Source of the DNA: Flavobacterium caeni
Lineage (GTDB): Bacteria; Bacteroidota; Bacteroidia; Flavobacteriales; Flavobacteriaceae
NCBI RefSeq assembly: GCF_900101895.1
Contig: NZ_FMVF01000002.1
Location: 378,451 to 442,450, forward strand
DNA length: 64,000 bases
Direction: 5' to 3'
Within the stretch, counting starts at the first letter, position 1. Every line of letters starts with the position of its first letter. A program made the position numbers and the translations under genes. Positions 20,429 through 29,114 of the stretch are shown one piece after another. The notes beneath the pieces were generated by a model. It was not told where the DNA came from and did not search any database. It saw only the letters and a program-made list of their open reading frames with translations.

Positions 20429-22816
20429 ATGAAGAAAACTACCTTATTGACCTTATTGTTGTTTTGTTTTGGCGCGGTACAAGCGCAGGTGTCGGGCTAT
20501 GTCCTGACGCAATCCGAAGAAACCTACACCCCGTTGGCCGGCGGAATCGACACCGGCGCCACCGGAGACGATGGTTCACAAAACTTTTTGAACATCGGCT
20601 TCGATTTTAATTTCGGCGGCACGGTGTACACTAATTTTTCTGTGAACGTCAATGGTTGGATCAGGCTCGGCAACTCGATTGCAACCCAATCGTGGACCAA
20701 CTTGCTCGGCAACGGTGCGCCCCAAGCCCCTTTGATTGCAGCCTACTGGGACGATCACAACCGAAACCAAGGCATTATCTCTTATGCGATTACAGGCGAT
20801 ACCCCCAACCGTGTGCTCGAAGTAGATTGGAACAACATCTCTATTTCGACCGGAGGTGGGACCAATTCGGCCACAACGGGTTCTTTCAAGTTGCTGCTGC
20901 ACGAAACCACCAACGTCATCGAATTCGTTTACGGCAGTATGATACCGGGCGGTCAACTCTCGGCTTCGGTAGGCCTTAACGATATGGGTTCGTTTTTGAG
21001 CGTGACCCCGGGGTTGCCTTCGTTCTCGTCGGTCCCTGCGAACAATGCGATCAACAACATCGCGGCGCTTAGCGGCTACAAACTGACGTTCACCCCGCCT
21101 GTGCCTTGTGCCGGGGCTCCAAATCCTGGGGCGACATTGTCTACGACCACGACCGTTTGTGAGAACATTCCGTTTATGCTGTCGCTCGAAAACCAGTTGG
21201 TTGATCTTGGAATCAGCTACCAATGGCAGTCTTCGCTGGATGGTGTAAACTACACCGACGTCCCAACCCAAAACTCGTTCTCTTTCTCTACGGTCCAATC
21301 CGCTACGACTTTCTACCAGTGTATCGTCAGCTGCGGGGCCGAATCGACAACAAGCACACCCATACAAGTGGTGCAAAGCAACGTGCTACAATGCTATTGC
21401 ATCCCTACCTACAACAACGGCGTGACCGACGGCGATTTGATTTCGAATGTCGAGATCGAAGGTACCACGCTTTCGAATTTCACGGGTGCGGTTCCGTCGG
21501 GGCCATCTTATACCTATTACACAGGACAACCTAACTATACTGCCAGTTTGCAAGCGGGTGTCCCCTACAACATTTCAGTAACGGTGGGTACCTTCGGACA
21601 GCAGGAAGTGGCGGTTTGGATCGATTACAACGACGATGCGGTATTCACAGAAGAAGAAAAGATCGGCTATACCGAAGCCCAAATCGGCGGCGGCGGAACC
21701 GGTGTGTTTCCGATCCTGATCGGTTGCGATATCCCGCCGGGCTTGCACCGTATGCGTGTGCGCGATGTTTGGAACAACAATGCGGCGGCCATGGATCCGT
21801 GTGCGAATTACGCTTATGGCGAGACAGAAGATTATGACGTCACCGTATTGCCTGCAACGGGATGCCAAAGGCCAGAAGGATTGTCGGCCGACGACGTCAG
21901 TTCAAGCTCGGCGGTACTTTCGTGGGATTTTGGTTGCGGACACATCACTTGGGATGTGCATTTGACGGGCCACGGCGGCGAATTTCCAACCGGCGATCCT
22001 TCGCATCCAAACGTAGAAAGTGGTTTTGTCCTTTCGGATCTTGATGCCGACACAGGCTATGAGTTCTACGTACGTGCGCATTGCGACGGCGATCAGGTGA
22101 GCGACTGGGCCGGTCCGTTCGATTTCACGACGCTGCCACAAGGCGTGGCCAACGACGACTGCGAAACGGCTACGGTACTCACACCGGGCGGTAGTTTTGC
22201 AGAACATGCTGTGGTAGGGACCAATTTGGCTGCGACAACTACCGTGGGCCAGCCGGCGCCTACTTGCGGAACCTTTGGTTTTGGTGGCGACGTATGGTTC
22301 ACCACCGTTGTTCCCGAGGACGGAAGCATCACGATAGAGGTGCAAAGCAATCCGGGATCGGCGGTCCAGGATACGGCCATGACCGTATTCTCGGGCAATT
22401 GTGGCGAATTGACCTTTTTGGGTTGTAGCGACGACGAAGGTGAAGGTGCTTTTTCGATGTTGAGTTTTACGGGCCTGCAACCGGGATTGGTGCTCTACGC
22501 GCGTGTTTGGGAATATGCCAACGACACCGTGGGTACGTTCCAGATTTCGGCATGGAGCGCATCGTTGAAGTCTGAGAGTTTTGACGACGTTACATTCCGA
22601 CACTATCCGAATCCGGTAACAGATTTACTGAACTTGTCCTATGACAAAACCATCACCGACGTAGCGGTATACAACTTGGTCGGGCAACAGGTAATGGCCA
22701 AGAAGATTGGCGCGACGCAAACCCAGCTCGATTTGTCGGGTCTGGCACGCGGGTCATATCTGGTGAAAGTGAACGCCGATGGCCAATCGAAAACAATCAA
22801 AGTCATCAAGGAGTAA
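20429..22816 (+). CDS. Large secreted protein with GEVED and FN3 domains and type IX tail
   Basis: A 795-residue exported protein starting MKKTTLLTLLLFCFGAVQAQ (an in-frame start at 20375 would precede the signal peptide and overlap the promoter). Regions: an N-terminal beta domain (about 25-230); a middle Ig-like stretch with YQWQSSLDGVNYTDV; a GEVED domain (about 321-472) ending YGETEDYDVTVL; an FN3 domain (about 479-569); a repeat resembling those of the two preceding genes (NDDCETATVLTPGG, about 575-708); and a Por tail (about 716-795) with YPNPVTDLLNLSYD. Probably a surface or released adhesin or carbohydrate-binding protein; this is inference from domain types. Confidence 0.88.
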   Translation: MKKTTLLTLLLFCFGAVQAQVSGYVLTQSEETYTPLAGGIDTGATGDDGSQNFLNIGFDFNFGGTVYTNFSVNVNGWIRLGNSIATQSWTNLLGNGAPQAPLIAAYWDDHNRNQGIISYAITGDTPNRVLEVDWNNISISTGGGTNSATTGSFKLLLHETTNVIEFVYGSMIPGGQLSASVGLNDMGSFLSVTPGLPSFSSVPANNAINNIAALSGYKLTFTPPVPCAGAPNPGATLSTTTTVCENIPFMLSLENQLVDLGISYQWQSSLDGVNYTDVPTQNSFSFSTVQSATTFYQCIVSCGAESTTSTPIQVVQSNVLQCYCIPTYNNGVTDGDLISNVEIEGTTLSNFTGAVPSGPSYTYYTGQPNYTASLQAGVPYNISVTVGTFGQQEVAVWIDYNDDAVFTEEEKIGYTEAQIGGGGTGVFPILIGCDIPPGLHRMRVRDVWNNNAAAMDPCANYAYGETEDYDVTVLPATGCQRPEGLSADDVSSSSAVLSWDFGCGHITWDVHLTGHGGEFPTGDPSHPNVESGFVLSDLDADTGYEFYVRAHCDGDQVSDWAGPFDFTTLPQGVANDDCETATVLTPGGSFAEHAVVGTNLAATTTVGQPAPTCGTFGFGGDVWFTTVVPEDGSITIEVQSNPGSAVQDTAMTVFSGNCGELTFLGCSDDEGEGAFSMLSFTGLQPGLVLYARVWEYANDTVGTFQISAWSASLKSESFDDVTFRHYPNPVTDLLNLSYDKTITDVAVYNLVGQQVMAKKIGATQTQLDLSGLARGSYLVKVNADGQSKTIKVIKE

Positions 22817-22834
22817 CAAACGAATCTTTTTTTC

Positions 22835-22864
22835 AAAGGCCACCCACGCGGTGGCTTTTTGTTT
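22835..22864 (+). terminator. Rho-independent terminator after the third type IX-secreted gene
   Basis: GCCACC pairs with GGTGGC around CACGC, flanked by A3 and T5. Confidence 0.88.
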
Positions 22865-22870
22865 TTGGAC

Positions 22871-22878
22871 TATCTTTG
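22871..22878 (+). promoter_or_regulatory. -7 box TATCTTTG for the glycosyltransferase-coaE unit
   Basis: Exact TAnnTTTG just after the terminator and 11 bp before the ATG at 22890, implying a very short leader. No good -33 element is visible. Confidence 0.45.
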
Positions 22879-22889
22879 TTAAAAAAGTT

Positions 22890-23888
22890 ATGTATTTTTC
22901 GCTGATCATTCCGGTGTACAACCGACCGTTCGAAATAGGGGAGCTGCTCGACAGCCTTTCGGCCTCGACCTACGCCAAAACATTCGAAGTGGTGGTCGTA
23001 GAGGATGGTTCGACCGAGAAAAGCGAAGCCGTCGTAGACTTGTTCCGTGAAAAACTCCAGATTTCCTATTTTTTCAAACCCAATTCAGGCCCAGGCGACT
23101 CGCGCAATTTTGGCATGCGACAAGCCAAAGGCGATTACTTTTTGATTTTTGATTCAGATTGCATCATTCCGCCGCAATACCTTGACGAGGTCGAGAAGGC
23201 GCTCGCGGTAAATCCGGTCGATTGTTTCGGCGGACCCGACGCGGCGCTCGGATCGTTTACCGACATCCAAAAGGCGATCAATTTTGCAATGACTTCTTTC
23301 CTGACCACAGGTGGTATTCGCGGCGGCTCGGAACGGTTGGGCAAATTCCAGCCGCGCAGCTTTAACATGGGCATGTCGCGGGCGGCATTCGATTCTTCGG
23401 GCGGCTTCGGGCACATCCATCCGGGCGAAGATCCCGACTTGTCGATCCGTTTGTGGGATTTGGGATTCAAGACGGCGTTGTTCCCCAAGGCATATGTGTT
23501 CCACAAGCGCCGCATCAACTGGTCTAAGTTTTACACCCAGGTCAACAAGTTTGGGAAGGCCAGGCCGATCCTCGATTCGTGGCACCCCAAACACACCAAG
23601 CCGACATTTTATATGCCGACGGGCGTTTTGCTCGTTGCGTTAGCCGCCGCAATCCTTGCCGCCTTCGGTTACCCGTTGTTGTTGTTCAATGTATTGGGGT
23701 ATTTCGTGGCGGTACTGATGCTGGCTTCGGCACAATACAGGAGTTTTAAGATCGGTTGGTTTGCGGTGGCGGCTGTCGCGATTCAGTTTTACGGTTACGG
23801 TACCGGTTTTTTAAAATCGTTTGTCAAGGTGCGGTTGCTCAAACAAAACCCTGAAAAGGCATTTCCGGAACTATTCTTCAAAAAATGA
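22890..23888 (+). CDS. Glycosyltransferase family 2 with C-terminal membrane helices
   Basis: A 332-residue GT-A enzyme. It begins MYFSLIIPVYNRPFEIGELL. The acidic sugar-nucleotide motif is LIFDSDCIIPP, and the acceptor-side motif is HPGEDPDLSIRLWDLGF, with a KRRINWSKF block after it. Two or three hydrophobic helices near residues 245-310 anchor it in the inner membrane. It probably transfers a sugar to a lipid or envelope glycan; donor and acceptor unknown. The ATG at 22890 is used because longer in-frame starts lie inside the previous gene. It overlaps coaE by ATGA. Confidence 0.9.
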   Translation: MYFSLIIPVYNRPFEIGELLDSLSASTYAKTFEVVVVEDGSTEKSEAVVDLFREKLQISYFFKPNSGPGDSRNFGMRQAKGDYFLIFDSDCIIPPQYLDEVEKALAVNPVDCFGGPDAALGSFTDIQKAINFAMTSFLTTGGIRGGSERLGKFQPRSFNMGMSRAAFDSSGGFGHIHPGEDPDLSIRLWDLGFKTALFPKAYVFHKRRINWSKFYTQVNKFGKARPILDSWHPKHTKPTFYMPTGVLLVALAAAILAAFGYPLLLFNVLGYFVAVLMLASAQYRSFKIGWFAVAAVAIQFYGYGTGFLKSFVKVRLLKQNPEKAFPELFFKK

Positions 23889-24475
23889 CAAAAATACTCG
23901 GGCTCACAGGTGGCATCGGCAGTGGCAAGACCACGATTTCGAAATTTTTCGAGTCGATGGGAATTCCCGTATATGTGGCCGACGACCAAGGCCGACGATT
24001 GACCGAGTCCAAGCCCATGTTGTCTAAAATCCGCGAAACGTTCGGCGATGCAGTGTTCGACGGCGAAAAACTCGACCGCAAAAAACTGTCGCAAATGGTC
24101 TTTGCCGATCCCGGAAAACTCCAGCAACTGAATGGCATCGTACATCCCGCCGTGCGCAAACATTTTGCGAAATGGTTGACGACACACCAAGACAAGCCAT
24201 GGGTCATCCGCGAAAGCGCCATCCTTTTCGAAAGCGGTAGTTACCAGGATTGCGATAAAATTGTCACCGTCGCCGCGCCCGTGGAAAAACGTATCGAACG
24301 CGTGATGCGGCGCGATGGCGTTACGCGGGAACAGGTTTTGCAGCGCATCGGCAACCAGATGACCGATGCCGAGCGCGCGGCCAAAAGCGACTTCGTTATC
24401 GAGAATACCGATCTTCAATCGGCTGAAAAACAAGCGCAAAAAATCTTAAAAAATCTACAAATCGACAAAAAATAG
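23885..24475 (+). CDS. coaE: Dephospho-CoA kinase CoaE
   Basis: Last step of coenzyme A synthesis: phosphorylates dephospho-CoA with ATP. The 196-residue P-loop kinase has GLTGGIGSGKTT near residues 6-17, VYVADDQGRRL, and GIVHPAVRKHF and RRDGVTREQVLQRIGNQM in the lid region. The start overlaps the glycosyltransferase stop by 4 bp. coaBC is in the same window but about 13 kb away. Confidence 0.96.
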   Translation: MTKILGLTGGIGSGKTTISKFFESMGIPVYVADDQGRRLTESKPMLSKIRETFGDAVFDGEKLDRKKLSQMVFADPGKLQQLNGIVHPAVRKHFAKWLTTHQDKPWVIRESAILFESGSYQDCDKIVTVAAPVEKRIERVMRRDGVTREQVLQRIGNQMTDAERAAKSDFVIENTDLQSAEKQAQKILKNLQIDKK

Positions 24476-24526
24476 TTTAAATGTTAATCTTTGGTTAATG
24501 TATTTAACGCCCAAATGTTAAAATCC

Positions 24527-24534
24527 TAACTTTG
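24527..24534 (+). promoter_or_regulatory. -7 box TAACTTTG immediately before the histidine kinase start
   Basis: Exact TAnnTTTG ending 5 bp before the ATG at 24540, so transcription would begin about at the start codon (leaderless or nearly so). No clear -33 element. Confidence 0.45.
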
Positions 24535-24539
24535 TAAGG

Positions 24540-26117
24540 ATGAATAAATTGTTTTTTCGATTGCTTGTTTTACTGATGAGTTTGTCCTTGATAGGCATCA
24601 TTCTGGTACAGGTTTATTGGTTCAACACGTCTTTCAAAAACAACGAAGAGCAGTTCCGTTTCCATGTCAAGCAGGTCATCGGCAATGTGGCCGACAAGCT
24701 GCAAAAGGAGGAAGCGTACAGCTTTATCGACAAATACAAAAAACTCAAGGACAGCATCGGGAAGGAACCCCAGAAAAGCGATTTCCTTGAGTTTGGCTAT
24801 TACCAGCGGAATTCGCGTACGAACGAAACGATCATCTATTCAAACAGTATCATTTCGGAAGACTACAACATTTCTGCTTCGTTCTTTGATAAAAAAGTCG
24901 ACAGCCTAAAGCTCAAGAATTTTTCGTCCAAACGCGTCACCGAGGTCTACAACAATGGGATCGACAATGCCATCCAGCAAAAAATCGTACCCGATGTAAA
25001 GATCCAAAAGACCGGCGGGATGGACATTCTAGACAACGCACAGTTCGAGATATTTTTCAAGGACATCGCCTCGGCCAAACCGCTGCAGGAACGGGTCTCG
25101 AAGGAAAAACTCGAACAATTGTTGTTTACCGAGCTCAACCAATACGGGGTCAAGACGCCGTTCGAATACGGCGTTTACAGCAACGGACTGGCCACCAAAA
25201 TACAGTCGGACAAGTTCAGGTATGCCAAGAACGACACCTATACGATTCCGATTTTTACCGATAACGAAGGCAACAACAAGTACCAGCTCATGGTAAGTTT
25301 CCCGCACAAGGAAAAGTTTTTGTTCTCGGACTTGGTAGGGATAACCATACTGTCGGTTGTTTTTACCCTGATCATCATCATCGCCTATTCGAGCGCATTG
25401 AACCAACTCATCCGTCAGCGTCACATTTCTGAGATCAAGACCGATTTCATCAACAACATGACCCATGAGTTCAAGACGCCGATAGCGACGATCAACCTGG
25501 CGCTCGACGCGATCAAGAACCCAAAGATCATCGAAGATAAGGAGAAAGTGACCCGTTATCTGCAAATGATCCGCGACGAAAACAAGCGCATGCACGCGCA
25601 GGTCGAGAACGTACTCCGGATTTCGAAACTCGAGAAAAAAGAGCTCGACATCACAAAAGAGTCGAACAACATCCAGGACATCATCGAAGATGCGATCGAC
25701 CACGTGAACCTGATCATCGAAGACCGCGAGGGTACGATCACCACGCATTTCAACGCGACGCGTACGACGGTTTTGCTCAACGATGTGCATTTTACGAACG
25801 TGATCGTCAATATTTTGGACAATGCGATCAAGTATTCGCCCGAGGCGCCGGTCATCGACATCTATACCGAAAACGTCAAGGATTTCGTGATCGTCAAGGT
25901 CAAGGACCAGGGCGCGGGGATGAGCAAGGTGGCGCAAAAAAGGATTTTTGAGAAATTCTACCGCGAGCACACCGGCGACTTGCACAACGTCAAGGGCCAC
26001 GGATTGGGGCTTGCGTATGTAAAGCGCATCATCGACGACCACAACGGTCAGATATTTGTAGAAAGCGAAAAAGGAAAAGGCAGTACGTTCATCATAAAAA
26101 TACCACTCATTAATTAA
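24540..26117 (+). CDS. Sensor histidine kinase (RprX-like)
   Basis: A 525-residue inner membrane kinase. Membrane helix about 7-27, periplasmic sensor about 28-255, second helix about 262-285 (LVGITILSVVFTLIIIIAY), then HisKA with INNMTHEFKTP (His309), N box NILDNAIKYSPE, G1 DQGAGMS, F box IFEKFYREHTGD and G2 GHGLGLAYVK. It phosphorylates the response regulator encoded 9 bp downstream; together they resemble the RprXY system of Bacteroidota. Signal unknown. Confidence 0.93.
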   Translation: MNKLFFRLLVLLMSLSLIGIILVQVYWFNTSFKNNEEQFRFHVKQVIGNVADKLQKEEAYSFIDKYKKLKDSIGKEPQKSDFLEFGYYQRNSRTNETIIYSNSIISEDYNISASFFDKKVDSLKLKNFSSKRVTEVYNNGIDNAIQQKIVPDVKIQKTGGMDILDNAQFEIFFKDIASAKPLQERVSKEKLEQLLFTELNQYGVKTPFEYGVYSNGLATKIQSDKFRYAKNDTYTIPIFTDNEGNNKYQLMVSFPHKEKFLFSDLVGITILSVVFTLIIIIAYSSALNQLIRQRHISEIKTDFINNMTHEFKTPIATINLALDAIKNPKIIEDKEKVTRYLQMIRDENKRMHAQVENVLRISKLEKKELDITKESNNIQDIIEDAIDHVNLIIEDREGTITTHFNATRTTVLLNDVHFTNVIVNILDNAIKYSPEAPVIDIYTENVKDFVIVKVKDQGAGMSKVAQKRIFEKFYREHTGDLHNVKGHGLGLAYVKRIIDDHNGQIFVESEKGKGSTFIIKIPLIN

Positions 26118-26126
26118 AAAAGCGAT

Positions 26127-26840
26127 ATGGAAACAGAAAATAAAAAAATCCTTTTGGTAGAAGACGACCAAAATTTTGGAGCCATACTGAAAGATTACCT
26201 CACACTCAACGATTTCGACGTGACGCTCGCCAAGAACGGCATGGAAGGCTTCGAGAAATTCAAGAAAGACACCTACGATTTGTGCATCCTCGACGTCATG
26301 ATGCCCTACAAGGACGGCTACACGCTGGCCAAGGAAATCCGCGAGAAGAACAAAGACGTGCCCATCATTTTCCTCACGGCCAAGTCCATGAAGGAAGACG
26401 TGCTCAAAGGTTACAAGGTGGGCGCCGACGACTATTTGAACAAGCCGTTCGATTCAGAGGTGCTTTTGATGAAAATCAAAGCCATCATCCAGCGCAAGCA
26501 GGCCGATGTCAAGAACGACCACGTCAAGTTCGAGTTCCAGATCGGGAATTTCCACCTCAATTCGAAGTTGCGTTTCCTGACCTACAAGAACGAAGAACCA
26601 ATCAAACTCTCGCCTAAAGAAAACGAGCTCCTCAAAATGCTCGCCGTGTACGAAAATGACTTGATGCCGCGCGAATTGGCGCTCACCAAGATTTGGAGAG
26701 ACGACAACTATTTTACCTCGCGAAGCATGGACGTATACATCGCCAAGTTGCGCAAATACCTCAAAGCCGACGAGGACGTAGAAATCCTCAACATCCACGG
26801 CGAAGGGTTCAGGCTTGTAGTCAAGAACAAAGCAGAATAA
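26127..26840 (+). CDS. OmpR-family response regulator (RprY-like)
   Basis: A 237-residue DNA-binding regulator. The receiver has VEDDQ acidic residues at 12-14, phospho-acceptor Asp56 in CILDVMMPYKDG, FLTAKS and LNKPF. The C-terminal winged helix has LSPKENELLKMLAVYEND and TSRSMDVYIAKLRKYLK. Coupled to the kinase upstream and closed by a terminator. Confidence 0.95.
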   Translation: METENKKILLVEDDQNFGAILKDYLTLNDFDVTLAKNGMEGFEKFKKDTYDLCILDVMMPYKDGYTLAKEIREKNKDVPIIFLTAKSMKEDVLKGYKVGADDYLNKPFDSEVLLMKIKAIIQRKQADVKNDHVKFEFQIGNFHLNSKLRFLTYKNEEPIKLSPKENELLKMLAVYENDLMPRELALTKIWRDDNYFTSRSMDVYIAKLRKYLKADEDVEILNIHGEGFRLVVKNKAE

Positions 26841-26842
26841 TG

Positions 26843-26872
26843 AGAAGCCTCGGGAAACCGGGGCTTTTTTTT
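26843..26872 (+). terminator. Rho-independent terminator after the response regulator
   Basis: AAGCCTCGG pairs with CCGGGGCTT around GAAA, followed by eight T, 5 bp after the stop. Confidence 0.9.
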
Positions 26873-27600
26873 ACCACAAAGCACTATTTTTTTACCACAA
26901 AGAGTCGCAGAGTTTTTCGCAAAGTTTACAAAGCCTTCTAAAATTTACAAAGCCTTCTGTAGTCTTTGAATCCTTTGCGCAACCTTTGTGAACTTTGTGG
27001 TTGATTTGGCGTTCGACTGCTTCCGCAAAGAGTCTAGAGGTTTTACCGCAAAGAGACGCAAAGTACGGCGATTTCTGCTTGTCTTTGATTCCTTTGTGTA
27101 ACCTTCGCGGTCTTTGTGGTTGTTTTGGCGTTCGGCGGCTTAAAGGTTTTACCGCAAAGGAACACAGAGTTTTCCGCAAAGAGTCTAGAGGTTTTATCGC
27201 TAAGAGTCTAAAGGTTTTTGCCACAAAGAGACGCAGCGGTTTCCGCAAAGTTCGTAGCGCCTTGTCGTCTTTGAATCCTTTGCGTAATCTTTGTGAACTT
27301 TGTGGTTGATTTGGCGTTCGGCTGCTTCCGCAAAGAGTCTAGAGGTTTTACCACAAAGAGTCGCAGAGTTTTTCGCAAAGAGACGCAAAGTATAGCGATT
27401 TCTGTTTGTCTTTGAATCCTTTGCGTAACCTTTGTGAACTTTGTGGTTGATTTGGCGTTCGACTGCTTCCGCAAAGAGTCTAGAGGTTTTACCGCAAAGA
27501 GACGCAGAGTTTTCCGCAAAGTTCGTAGCGCCTTGTCGTCTTTGAATCCTTTGCGTAATTTTGTGAACTTTGTGGTTGATTTGGCGTTCGGCGGCTCGCA
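26871..27600. repeat. Cluster of imperfect ACCACAAAG-type palindromic repeats
   Basis: About five units of roughly 120-185 bp. Each starts near TTTTACCACAAAGAG (or ACCGCAAAGAG) and continues GCAGAGTTTTTCGCAAAG, TCTTTGAATCCTTTGCGTAA, CTTTGTGAACTTTGTGGTTG and ATTTGGCGTTCG. The last word recurs at 27003, 27124, 27308, 27449 and 27579. Start and end of a unit are inversely complementary (ACCACAAAG against CTTTGTGGT), so each could fold as a long hairpin. All frames through it give low-complexity nonsense peptides. No transposase or cas gene is adjacent. Confidence 0.85.
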
Positions 27601-27607
27601 AAAAGCT

Positions 27608-27700
27608 GATCGCATTTTACTCGCCGCCACCGCGCTGTCCGCTCTATCTTTTGCTTCCTTTCGTCAGCAAAAGGATGCCGCTTCCATCGCTAACGCAAAC
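27608..27700. repeat. Palindromic intergenic element, copy 2 (GCAAAAGGAT type)
   Basis: ATCTTTTGC faces GCAAAAGGAT across 12 bases; the flanks GCTGTCCGCT and CTTCCATCGCTAACGC match positions in copy 1 at 6384-6472. It ends 6 bp before the thioesterase stop codon. Confidence 0.6.
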
Positions 27701-27705
27701 GTTCG

Positions 27706-28446
27706 TTACCTCCAAGACATTTCGAGTGCAAAACAAACCTTCCCTTCCTTCGCAATTGAAAAGAACTCCGGTCTGTCCGCAGGCACCACATTCACCGACA
27801 CGTCATCGCCCCAATTGAGCTCGCGCATAAAGTTCATGTCCAGGCTTTTGAGTTCCTTGTTCATGATGGGTTTCAAATCCATCGTATCGAGACACCATTC
27901 CAAATACTTTACGTTATTCGCATGGTTTACGATGTCCAAATCCGACAACGCCACCTTGCGTTCGGCGGCAATTTGCGTGTCGCGCAAAAAGTTGATCCGC
28001 GCGCTCGGTTTTTCGGTCGCATGCCATTCGGGAAATTTTTCAAAATGGCCGTGGTCGAGCGCAAGCGGTTCGGCCTTGCGCAGCTTGGTGTTCAACACCG
28101 CCCAGTAGGTCGTCGCGCCCACCATTTTTTCGCCGTTGCAATACATTTCCATGTTCCGCACCGAATTGGCGCCGTGTAAATTCTCGATCCACGTTTTGAT
28201 CGTCACTTTGTCCTGCCACTTCGGTAGCCGGTCGATCTCGACGCGAATACGGCTCAACACCCAGGCCTGGTCAAACGTTTGCATGTCGTTAAAGCTGAGC
28301 CCGCCCGTAATCGAATGTTCGGCCGCGGTGAGTTGCAGCAAATTGCACAAATTCACGTAGTTCAAATAGCCGTTGGGGGCGCACATCGTAAAATTGATGT
28401 CCCACTCGTGCGAATAAACGGAGGAGAAATTTTCAGCAATCGGCAT
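27706..28446 (-). CDS. Acyl-ACP thioesterase family protein
   Basis: A 246-residue double hot-dog protein. MCAPNGYLNYVNLCNLLQLTA and QAWVLSRIRVEIDRLPKWQD match the first hot-dog, and SDLDIVNHANNVKYLEWCLD the catalytic-type N/H helix region of acyl-ACP thioesterases. It would release fatty acids from acyl carrier protein or a related acyl thioester in the cytoplasm. Its ATG overlaps the stop of the upstream barrel gene (TAATG), so it is the third gene of a coupled unit. Confidence 0.88.
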   Translation of the reverse strand: MPIAENFSSVYSHEWDINFTMCAPNGYLNYVNLCNLLQLTAAEHSITGGLSFNDMQTFDQAWVLSRIRVEIDRLPKWQDKVTIKTWIENLHGANSVRNMEMYCNGEKMVGATTYWAVLNTKLRKAEPLALDHGHFEKFPEWHATEKPSARINFLRDTQIAAERKVALSDLDIVNHANNVKYLEWCLDTMDLKPIMNKELKSLDMNFMRELNWGDDVSVNVVPADRPEFFSIAKEGKVCFALEMSWR

Positions 28447-29114
28447 TATTGGAAGGATTTGTTTTTATCTCGTTTCGAAAGGCCAATCTTAAAGCCCAGA
28501 TTAAGTTGCATGCCAGATGAGTTTCCAAAATAATCCCGGTATTCCCTGGCCGTATCAATGTCGTAACTGCCGTAAATGTAATTCACGCCCGTAAAAACCG
28601 AAACGACTTTTGCAAGCCTGTAGTCAAAGTACACACCAACGCGCACTTCCGCCCCTTGCTGGCTACTCACGCCCACATTGTCGAAATCGGCATAAAAATT
28701 CGAGCTGCCGTTTTCATCCGATCGTTTGAAATTCAAGTTGGCCCAACCGACGCCAACATAAGGCTGTATCAAAAATTTTTCGGTAATGGGTATGTCATAG
28801 GAAATGGCGCCGTAGACAGCGGTGTATTTCGTCCGCGAGACATCTGCGGCCATCTCGATGTCGTGGGTTTTGTAAAACAGGTGATCGATGCCACCCGCCA
28901 ATCGAAATCCATACACGTCAAAAAGACTCAAATTCATTCCAAACGAAACCTGCGGGTCATTTGCATCGGCCAAATAATGGTCGCCAAATTGAAGGGAATA
29001 AATGCCGTGTACGCGCACCATAGGTCCCATGGCAAAAATCGGCTCCTTCGCGGTTTCCTGTGCGCCCATACAATGAATGCCGAACAGCGCCAAAAGTAAA
29101 ATTGTCTTTTTCAT
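28446..29114 (-). CDS. Outer membrane beta-barrel protein
   Basis: A 222-residue protein with signal peptide MKKTILLLALFGIHCMGAQE, then alternating hydrophobic/aromatic strands (SFGMNLSLFDVYGFRLAGGI, YGAISYDIPITEKFLIQPYV, QLNLGFKIGLSKR) of an eight-stranded OmpA/OmpX-like barrel. A TTG lies one codon upstream, but the ATG at 29114 shares a TGATG overlap with the lipoprotein gene before it. Function unknown; lipoprotein, barrel and thioesterase are translated as one unit. Confidence 0.82.
   Translation of the reverse strand: MKKTILLLALFGIHCMGAQETAKEPIFAMGPMVRVHGIYSLQFGDHYLADANDPQVSFGMNLSLFDVYGFRLAGGIDHLFYKTHDIEMAADVSRTKYTAVYGAISYDIPITEKFLIQPYVGVGWANLNFKRSDENGSSNFYADFDNVGVSSQQGAEVRVGVYFDYRLAKVVSVFTGVNYIYGSYDIDTAREYRDYFGNSSGMQLNLGFKIGLSKRDKNKSFQ

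Larger units (their letters stand above)
26841..27705. other. 865-bp intergenic region made of repeats
   Basis: Between convergent genes (response regulator and thioesterase). It holds only a terminator, the ACCACAAAG repeat cluster and the second GCAAAAGGAT palindromic element. No gene supported. Confidence 0.8.

Noticed and set aside
26871..27600. CRISPR-like array
   Set aside because: Units are long, imperfect and palindromic, with no constant short repeat separated by unique spacers and no cas genes nearby.
26892..27630. Several open frames of 100-140 codons on both strands in the 26.9-27.6 kb block
   Set aside because: They are made of the nucleotide repeat itself, occur in several frames at once and give low-complexity peptides such as repeated NHKVHK.
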